Source of the DNA: Nothophaeocryptopus gaeumannii
Taxonomy: Eukaryota; Ascomycota; Dothideomycetes; Mycosphaerellales; Mycosphaerellaceae
Direction: 5' to 3'
DNA: 64,000 nt
NCBI GenBank assembly: GCA_031771865.1
Contig: JASISA010000022.1
Span: 2,170,001 to 2,234,000, forward strand
Shown: piece by piece, positions 56,694-64,000 of the stretch
Layout: the number at the start of each line of letters is the position of its first letter
Position numbering within the stretch: the first letter of the stretch is position 1
Position numbers and translations under genes: made by a program
Notes under the pieces: generated by a model
Told to the model about the DNA's origin: nothing
Seen by the model: the letters and a program-made list of their open reading frames with translations, nothing else
Databases searched by the model: none

Positions 56694-58788
56694 ATGGGCT
56701 CTGGCAAGAAGGAAGCAGCCCGCCGGGAACGGCAGGGTAAGACTGGCGACGGCATGAGCAATGTCAGGACGAAGGGCGAGAACTTCTACCGCAGCGCCAA
56801 GCGGGTGAAGACGCTGAACATGTTCAAGGATGGCAAGGCTGTTCGGAATGCAAATGGAGACATTGTGCAAGCCGCCTCATATCAGAGCAAAGAAACACCC
56901 AAAGCACGAGTCGAGCCCAACCGGAAATGGTTCACCAACACCAGAGTAATCTCACAGGACGCACTGGACAAGTTCCGTGGTGCGGTAGAGTCGCAGAGCA
57001 AGGATCCATACAGCTACTTGCTCAAGCAAAATAAACTGCCCATGAGCTTGATCCGCGATAACAAGGACAAGGAGCGGAAAGACGGTCTCATACAGCACAA
57101 GGCCAAGATACGGATAGAGAGCGAGAAGTTTGGCGACACATTCGGCCCAAAGGCCCAGCGAAAACGGCCGCGACTAGCGGTTTCCAGCCTTGATGACCTC
57201 GCATCCGCGACGACGAGTGACTTCACCACATATCAAGAGAAGCAAGAGGAGGCGCGGTTATTAGCCGGCGGTGAAGAGGAAGATAGTTTCGCTGCACGAT
57301 CAACAAACGATAACGGCGAGCTCACAACGGCACGAGAACCGGTATTCTCGAAAGGCCAGAGCAAGCGAATATGGAACGAACTCTACAAAGTCATTGACAG
57401 CTCAGACGTGGTAATACACGTTCTCGATGCGCGAGATCCACTCGGCACTCGATGTCGGAGTGTGGAGAAGTACATCAAGGAAGAGGCACCACACAAGCAC
57501 CTGCTCTTTCTGCTGAACAAGTGCGACCTGGTGCCTACGAGCGTTGCGGTATGTCTTCCTCTTCCTTTTTATTATTACATTCCCTTCCCTACCTCTTCCT
57601 GGAAGATGCCATCTTTAAGTCAAGGATCGTTCCCGCCTCTTCTGGCAGTCCATGGAGCAACCCTGTTACAACGGTGGCAGATCGAATTCGACTCTACCCG
57701 ATCCACTGTCGTCTTGACATGATCACCCAGAGTTATCTGTCTTGTTTGAGTAGCGATCCGGAACCCTCGAGGTATCTCTGTGATGGACAGCTTAGTAATG
57801 GGACATACATTCATCGACGTCAAAACACGATCTGGAGGCAAGAAGTCCTCACAGAATACAGTTACTGACTCTCCTCCAGGCCAAATGGGTCAAACTCCTC
57901 TCCTCCGAATACCCTACCCTCGCCTTCCACGCCAGCATGACCAACTCCTTCGGGAAAGGCACCCTCATCTCTCTCCTCCGCCAATTCTCCTCCCTCCACT
58001 CCAACCGCAAACAAATCTCCGTCGGCTTCATCGGCTATCCCAACACCGGCAAATCCTCCATCATCAACACCCTCCGCAAAAAGAAGGTCTGCACAATAGC
58101 TCCTATTCCAGGCGAGACGAAAGTCTGGCAATACATCACCCTCATGAAGAGAATATACCTCATCGATTGTCCTGGTATCGTGCCACCTTCTGTCACAGAC
58201 ACACCGGAAGACATCCTCCTCAGAGGCGTAGTTCGAGTAGAGAATGTCGAAAACCCAGCGCAATATATCCCTGCCGTCCTTGAACGGTGCAAACCTCATC
58301 ACCTGGAACGGACGTATCAGATAAGTAAATGGTCTGATTCGGACAAGCCTTTCGAAGAGCGGTCAGAGAAGGAACGTCTCCAAGACGGAATCAACTTTCT
58401 CGAAGTTCTCGCACGAAAAGGCGGGCGACTGCTGAAAGGTGGCGAAGCGGATATGGACGGCGTGGCGAAGATGGTACTCAACGACTTCTTACGAGGCAAG
58501 ATTCCGTGGTTCAGCCCGCCTCCTATGCCCGAAGGCGGAGCGGAGGATGTGAAGGATGGGAGTCGGGATGAGAAGTTGGGTTTCACGCATAAGAAGAGGA
58601 AGAGGGAGTTGGAAGAGGAGGAGGCTGCTGCCGCCGCTGCGAGTGGCGGGCAAGATGATGAGGAGGAAGAGGATGATGACTTTGAGGGCTTCGATGAAGA
58701 TGAAGACGCCTCTGAGGAGGCTGAGGACGAAGGCGGTGTCGAAGTCGACCCTGCTGACAGCGACGAGGACGAGGACGAGGAAGCATAG
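56694..58788 (+). CDS. NOG2: Nucleolar GTP-binding protein 2 (60S assembly GTPase)
   Basis: Circularly permuted GTPase that matures the pre-60S particle before nuclear export. Exons 56694-57548 and 57880-58788 give 587 residues. The N terminus carries the NGP1NT domain (GSGKKEAARRERQGK, NVRTKGENFYRSAKRVKTLN, KWFTNTRVISQDALDKFR). The G motifs come in the permuted order: G4 NKCD before the intron, then G1 GYPNTGKSS, G2/G3 GETKVWQY and DCPG after it. The C terminus is a Lys patch (HKKRKREL) and a long Asp/Glu tail, as in the family. The intron is 331 nt, unusually long here, and its sequence would add a premature stop if retained. Confidence 0.95.
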
Positions 58789-58924
58789 ATAATGATACCT
58801 GGAACCAAATCGAACTGAATGCACTGGCCGCGGGCGCGTGCTGTCGCCCGCAAGAGCTCATCATCATCATTCATTTCTCATGTCTCATTTTCCACAGCTG
58901 TCTCGAGCTGATGATATGGCACGG

Positions 58925-61900
58925 CTACTTGTGCGCCCTTGAACTCCACCCATTCATACTCCTCCTCACACCCAACGTCCTCCGTGGCGGTGCCGCCGTC
59001 GAAGATACATTCTGCATGGAGGTTGTGTGGAATGTACTTGCGGGTTTGAAAGCCGGCAGAGCCCCTACCGCATCTGGCTTGTCACTTGCTGAAGGTTGTC
59101 GCGATAGATTCGCTGGCTTGAAAGAGGGCGCAGATACCGACGGCTCATCCGGCTCCGGTGGAAAGTGAGTTGGCGCAAACGGCTCGTCCTCAGGATCCGG
59201 CGGCGGAGGCGAGCTGGACAAGAAAACATACTGACTACTACTTCCACTGTTCTCCCTCCCCGCGGCAGACGGCAGTCTCGGTTTCGCAGTCGAGGGTTTG
59301 CTGAACATCGGCGTGGATTTCGGTTTATACGCCGGCAACGCCTGCTTCGCTGATCCAAAACTCGTCGCTCGATTCACAGCTACATCCTGCAAAGGTCTCG
59401 AAGCCGGCACTGCTTTGGCTGGCGCGGGAGCAGGAGGAGGGTCCTCCTTCTCAGGCGAAGGTCTCGATTTCTTCGCGAAGAAACTGGCAATACTCCCCTG
59501 TCCTTCAATCTGTCGCTTGCGACTTTTTGGCTGCTGGACTTCTTGCTGCTGCTTCTGCTCTTCTGCGCGCTTGTCGATCTTTCGAATTGTGGATTGCTCC
59601 ATTAGTTCTTCGTAGCGAGAAGCGACGCTCGTGAAGCCCTGTTGCGGCACCGGCAGTGTTGCTGAGGCGGTTGAGAAGTTTTGTTGCATTGAAGTGGCGG
59701 AATGTGTTCGGGCGCTGATGAAGCCGACAGACGAGCTTGAGTTTTGTCGACGATCCCATTTTGGTAGCTGTTCAAGCGGTTCTTCGCCGTTCAGAGGCCA
59801 GTAGTTGTCTTCGTCGCGTTCGAGAGTCTTCTTGGATTCAACAATCGTCGTTTCAGCTGGGCACTCCCTTCTTAATGTGATTGACAGACTGTTCACGGCA
59901 GCAGAAGGTAGGCTTGGGCCATGCTCTTCGAAGAATCTGCTCACCCCGGCGTGGGTCAAGAACAGAGATAGGCTGGTTTCCTCCCTGTGCGTATTCTTGA
60001 TGGGACAGCTCAGATAAAGCAAAGCCTGTGCTCGAGTCATGCCCACGTAGAGCAGACGACGCTCCTCATCGTGGTCATCTGCTCGAGAGTGAGGGATTGA
60101 GCCATCATAGCACGCTGGAATGAACACTACAGGCCACTCGAGGCCCTTTGCAGCGTGTATGGTCGAGATTGTGACTTGCTGTGCTCTTTCGCCATTCTCT
60201 TCGGCCTGCTTCTCCGCAGATGCGGTGAGAGCGATGTTTGCAAGGAAGATGGATAGCACTTCTTGGTCTGCATCGGGTCTCTGCTCGATCTCCTGAAGCA
60301 CAGGAAGTCCGTCAGCTTCTACTAAACCTTCCAGTGTCTCTGGCCGAGTTACTTCCTCAGCTTGCGCCATGAGCTCCTCAACGTTACTCCAGCGAGCCTC
60401 GAAAGTTTCTTCCTCGGAATACTTGTCTCTCAGATAAGATTGTAAGTTGATCTTTTGCGATACGAGAGTGATTAGCCCGACAACAGATGGCTCCTGCGAA
60501 GGCCACGATTCAACTTTCTTGCGACCCGAGAGGATGACGTCCACGAATGAGGTAAGCCCTTTCCGACACGCCTCACTAATCTTCGTCGAGGGTGTGTATC
60601 GCGCCTGCGCTATGTCCAGGATCAGTGTCCAGAAAGACATGCCCTTGAGCTGTGCCTCCTCGCGCAAGTTCTTGATTGTGACATCGCCGACGCGCCTGGG
60701 GGGTACATTGACTATTCGCTCAACAGCCTCGCTGTTTTCAATGGAGTGGATGACACGCAGATAGTCAACGATGAGCTTGACTTCCATGCGGTCGTAGAAC
60801 CGCGTGCCGCCGACCATGCGATATGCGAGACCTGTATGGCCAAGTGCAGCCTCGATTGCTCTCGAAAGCTGTGCAGAGCGCAGCAGTATCGCGAAATCGC
60901 TCAAGTCCAGTAGCTTCCCCGACATGCATTGAATGCGCTTGATCTCTGACACAAGCCACTCGGCTTCTGCCTGCGCAGATGGAAGCTTTCTCATGACTGG
61001 ACGAAGACCGAACGTGTGAGTCGCTTGAAGCTTCTTCGGTGGTCGGCTCTCATCCTGCTCGATAATATTCTGCGCGGCATGTAGGATGGCCCCGGAAGAT
61101 CTGTAGTTCTCCTCCAGGTTGATAGTAAGCGTGTCCGGCCACTGCTTCCTCATGCGCGTCAAGTTCTTGATCTCAGCGCATCGCCAACCGTAGATGCTCT
61201 GATCAGGGTCGCCCACAATCGTGATGACATTTCGTTGCCGAGCAAATAGCCTCATGAGATCGTACTGAATGTTGTTGGTATCCTGAAACTCATCGATGAG
61301 AACTGCTTGGACATTCGAGACGCATTGGGGGTGAGCTTTAAGAAGTTTGAAGCAGCGCAGAAGAATGTCATCGTAATCAAGAAGGTTTGAAGCTGCCAAA
61401 GTGGCCTCATACTCTCCGAAGAGAGTGTCGAACTGCTGCTGCTCGACATTCTTGGGCGCTTTTCCAGGCTGAGGTTCGGTTTCTTTGACTTTGCGTGAGG
61501 AGATTCTGCCCAACGCTTGGCCAGGTTCGATAGACATGTCAAGCTTCTTGATCAATCTTTTCAGTATGGCCTTGCTATCAGACGAGTCCGCGATTCCGAA
61601 GTCCTTTGGCAAGTCGATGTGCTGCCCATAAGTCTTCAGATACCGCAAAGCAACAGAGTGGAAAGTGCCAAGTTTGAGCTGCTTTGAAAGAGCTTCGCCA
61701 ACAAAACTCTTGATGCGCTCCTTCATCTCGTTGGCCGCCTTGACGGTGAAGGTACAGACGATGATGTTCCATGGCTGTAGTCCTTGGTGCGCAACGAGAT
61801 GCGCGACGCGTGCTGTGAGTGTCTTGGTCTTTCCAGATCCAGGCGGCGCGAGAACTTGCAAGACCTCAGCCTCAGATGCTACGGCGGTCTTCTGCGCAGC

Positions 61901-61927
61901 ATTGAGGCCTTTGAGGATGTCGTCCAT
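58925..61927 (-). CDS. SRS2: UvrD/Rep-family DNA helicase, Srs2-type
   Basis: 3'-5' helicase that strips Rad51 from DNA and limits recombination. Intronless, 1000 residues. Superfamily 1A motifs in order: Q motif LNAAQKTAV, Walker A APPGSGKT (27-34), Ia CTFTVKAANEM, II DEFQDTN, III VGDPDQSIYGWR, IV NYRS, V TISTIHAAKGLEWPVVF, VI RRLLYVGMTRAQ. The last 300 residues are disordered and Pro/Ser-rich. Within them QGSIASFF (about 810-817) fits the PCNA-interacting PIP box Q-x-x-I-x-x-F-F, right after a basic KSRKRQ, so PCNA tethering is likely. The gene is convergent with NOG2, 136 nt between stop codons. Start ATG at 61927 precedes the Q motif by the usual few residues. Confidence 0.95.
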   Translation of the reverse strand: MDDILKGLNAAQKTAVASEAEVLQVLAPPGSGKTKTLTARVAHLVAHQGLQPWNIIVCTFTVKAANEMKERIKSFVGEALSKQLKLGTFHSVALRYLKTYGQHIDLPKDFGIADSSDSKAILKRLIKKLDMSIEPGQALGRISSRKVKETEPQPGKAPKNVEQQQFDTLFGEYEATLAASNLLDYDDILLRCFKLLKAHPQCVSNVQAVLIDEFQDTNNIQYDLMRLFARQRNVITIVGDPDQSIYGWRCAEIKNLTRMRKQWPDTLTINLEENYRSSGAILHAAQNIIEQDESRPPKKLQATHTFGLRPVMRKLPSAQAEAEWLVSEIKRIQCMSGKLLDLSDFAILLRSAQLSRAIEAALGHTGLAYRMVGGTRFYDRMEVKLIVDYLRVIHSIENSEAVERIVNVPPRRVGDVTIKNLREEAQLKGMSFWTLILDIAQARYTPSTKISEACRKGLTSFVDVILSGRKKVESWPSQEPSVVGLITLVSQKINLQSYLRDKYSEEETFEARWSNVEELMAQAEEVTRPETLEGLVEADGLPVLQEIEQRPDADQEVLSIFLANIALTASAEKQAEENGERAQQVTISTIHAAKGLEWPVVFIPACYDGSIPHSRADDHDEERRLLYVGMTRAQALLYLSCPIKNTHREETSLSLFLTHAGVSRFFEEHGPSLPSAAVNSLSITLRRECPAETTIVESKKTLERDEDNYWPLNGEEPLEQLPKWDRRQNSSSSVGFISARTHSATSMQQNFSTASATLPVPQQGFTSVASRYEELMEQSTIRKIDKRAEEQKQQQEVQQPKSRKRQIEGQGSIASFFAKKSRPSPEKEDPPPAPAPAKAVPASRPLQDVAVNRATSFGSAKQALPAYKPKSTPMFSKPSTAKPRLPSAAGRENSGSSSQYVFLSSSPPPPDPEDEPFAPTHFPPEPDEPSVSAPSFKPANLSRQPSASDKPDAVGALPAFKPASTFHTTSMQNVSSTAAPPRRTLGVRRSMNGWSSRAHK

Positions 61928-62950
61928 GGCATCGAGGCGCGTGTCGGGATGTTGACGCGGTGTTCGTCATGTCGGAAGCTTCGAACAAGACGCGAAATCA
62001 CGAGGGGATCGCAGGGTCTTGGCGTGTCCTTCCACCGGAGGACGGAGAGACCTCTCCTCAACGCTCACTGTCTCCAACAACCCTGCTCGCATTCTATCAG
62101 CATCACTCAACACGCTGAAATTGATCGGACGTTCATCGCAGACACACTGTTGCCGCCTCACGTCTGAACTCCTTACCACTTGCATACGGTCACGATGAGC
62201 CAAGCACAGCTTACAGCCGCCAGTCGGAAAGCAGGGGAGCTGCTGATCACTCTCGGTGTCTCGACTGGCTTGACACTTTTTGTCGACAATCGACAACTAC
62301 GCTAATCTATTCATTGTCGCAGGTGCTTGCTGTGTCTTTCAGACAGTGTTCAAGACAGACTTTGCGTCATTGAAGGCCTACGTTGTGATCACAAAACACA
62401 ATGGGTGGTAGGAATGAGCAATTGCGCTTCACGAATCGACTTCGGCGGTCTTCCATGCTGTACATCAGACTCACTTGCTCCATGGTTACCTACGAGAATC
62501 TGAAGTGGATTTTGCAACAGCGTAGGTTGCGTTCTGCTGACCAAGAGGAACCATCATGACTTTGAAGTCAATGGCCTGGACGATGAAATCAACAAGGGAA
62601 AGCAGAAGCACCGTGGCTTGTGTCTGAGAAAATTTCGTCAGGATTGGTATCTGTCTCGCCGACACGGTGCTAATTTACAGTGATCATGAAACTATCATCC
62701 CGTCAGCGCTATCAAAGCGCTAATATGCCCATGATCAAGCGAGCCCTTGCCTCTAAGGGAGAGGATGTCTAACGCTTCATGGTATGTCTGAATGCGATGG
62801 CAGGTTGGCCAGATCATCTTGATCATTTCAATGCAACAAAGGAAAGAGGACGAGACGTATCAGCAGCAACAATTCGAACGTGCTCTGTGTTGCAAGCATA
62901 GTATCGACGCTCACGCAAGACATCTTACGCAGGACTCCCTTGCTGAAATG
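61928..62950. other. Intergenic, nothing recognised
   Basis: Upstream of the Srs2-type gene. Open frames are short and without motifs. Confidence 0.5.
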
Positions 62951-63460
62951 CTGCACGTCTCTGCAGTGCCGTGGTCCGTGTATCGGTGCGAAGAATTCGT
63001 TCAGGTGCAACTGCTTCTCTTGTTCCTCTCTGAACAGCTCAGCCATGAGAGCGTCCTTCCCACCAGCATCTGGCGTCGCCGACCCGCGCGGTGAAGGAGA
63101 TGGCTTCTTGACCTGGACCATCGCAGTACGAGTCTTGACCGGCTTGCCCGACGGCAAGAACCCACGACCGCTCAAAATCCACCCCTTATCGCTCGAGACC
63201 TTCTTACTGGCGTGCTCGTACTCTTGTCATCTGATAGCACGCTCAATATCGGTTGATAGTAGACAGAACTTGCGATTTCTGCCTGGTACGCTTCCCACTC
63301 CCCCCTAATCCTCCCCTGCTCCTCCTAATACCTCCTCCTCCTCTGAATCTTCCCCTTCAACTCCTTATACTTCACCCTCGACATCCTACGCCGCCGAGTC
63401 GTGCTTCTTCTGACGGCCGCGGGCGAGTTCGAGTCCGACTGGCGAATACATGCACGACAT
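62951..63460 (-). pseudogene. Possible broken gene with four in-frame stops
   Basis: One minus-strand frame from ATG 63460 has protein-like composition along most of its length: MSCMYSPVGLELARGRQKK, an acidic run VEGEDSEEEEVLGGAGED, then EYEHASKKVSSDKGWILSGR, GFLPSGKPVKTRTAMVQ and ALMAELFREEQEKQLHLNEF. It is interrupted by TAG (63386-63388), TAA (63365-63367), TAG (63305-63307) and TGA (63227-63229). Each could arise from CAG, CAA, CAG and CGA by one C-to-T change. No frameshifts are needed. I do not recognise the family, and the 3' limit is a guess. An alternative is a spliced gene whose introns I failed to see. Confidence 0.3.
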
Positions 63461-63968
63461 GACAGCATTTAGATGCTCAGGTGAATGATGGCCTCTCCGT
63501 GTTACGACCAGCTTGACGCTGATCTCGCCGTAAGTAATGTGACTCTGTGGGTGGTATCACAGTGTTCTGCCGTATTGGGCAGACTATTGCCGTGGACAGC
63601 TTGATACTCAAGAATAGCGTTGTTCAAGCTGCTTGACTATTGCCTCAGAACTGCCAAGATGCATCATGATCCACTCCGTATGCTCTAAGAAGGGGACGAA
63701 ATCGGACAACTTCATGCCAGCCAATGCGACCATTCACCGCCTCGAGCAGACACAGGCCATACTCTGGAAGCTTCGTGCATGTGATCGTGAACCAAGTGAA
63801 TGTTCGGAAAATCTCCGCCCCACACAAGCTTTCGCTGATCCCTGCCCCACCTTCATCCTTGCATTGGACTTGGAGCTGGACACGTTCACCGTTCCTGAAC
63901 CAACTTTCTTGCAACACAACCCTCTCAACCCGATCTTCACGAACTACACAAACTGCCAATCCGCCAAC
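63461..63968. other. Upstream region of the next gene
   Basis: No gene recognised. Short open frames in both directions overlap here. Confidence 0.5.
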
Positions 63969-64000
63969 ATGAAGTTCACAACAATTGCTGCCACCCTCGG
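63969..64000 (+). CDS. Start of a probable secreted protein (cut by window end)
   Basis: ATG at 63969 is followed by MKFTTIAATLG, a typical fungal signal-peptide start, preceded by a CCAAC leader. Only 32 bases are in the window, so the product cannot be identified. Confidence 0.5.
   Translation, partial: MKFTTIAATL

Noticed and set aside
1..64000. Altered genetic code or programmed stop recoding as the explanation for in-frame stops
   Set aside because: Intact genes here end normally with TAA, TAG and TGA (RPEL and glucokinase use TAG), and the broken genes also carry frameshifts.

Overview
This window looks like nuclear DNA of a filamentous ascomycete, most likely a Dothideomycete. The evidence is short introns (about 50-90 nt, GTRNGT...YAG) inside long open exons, genes on both strands with no operons, and typical fungal families: an opsin, a Zn2Cys6 factor, a PNP/NB-ARC/TPR NLR, a sedolisin, a ferric reductase, an F-box-like repertoire protein and a fungal glucokinase. 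The assignment to Dothideomycetes is inference from gene content; species was not identified.

Layout. 1-21 kb is a mixed, partly decayed block. It holds a ruined proteinase K-like gene (minus), an intact opsin with the residues of a light-driven proton pump, an RPEL-repeat protein, a small single-span membrane protein, glucokinase, a DUF1254/DUF1214 gene with one frameshift, a PNP-NB-ARC-TPR NLR broken in three places, an intact cytochrome P450, and a ZIP metal transporter broken by a frameshift and missing a metal-site His. 21.7-26 kb holds a TRIP4/ASC-1 zinc-finger protein and a Zn2Cys6 transcription factor with a simple-repeat-rich upstream region. 26-30.3 kb is largely empty. 30.3-35.5 kb is one DUF2461 gene stretched over 5.2 kb by very long introns. 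A secreted sedolisin follows at 37.8 kb.

40-64 kb is mostly housekeeping: a head-to-head pair of Rab5-like GTPase and Sac1 phosphoinositide phosphatase, a tiny secreted-peptide ORF, a tRNA-Ala-like sequence, a ferric reductase, a WBP11-like splicing protein, a PIP-kinase-domain protein, an F-box-like protein, an mS26-like mitoribosomal protein head-to-head with the ribosome-assembly GTPase NOG2, and an Srs2-type helicase with a PIP box. The last 32 bases begin a gene for a probable secreted protein.

The genes do not form one pathway. The most notable features are: several genes broken by single-base shifts or single stop codons next to intact ones, an NLR immune-type receptor in decay, extreme intron lengths in one conserved gene, and a stop codon in the Zn2Cys6 factor followed in frame by 49 more coding-looking codons. 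Exon borders were set by hand from splice consensus and reading-frame continuity.
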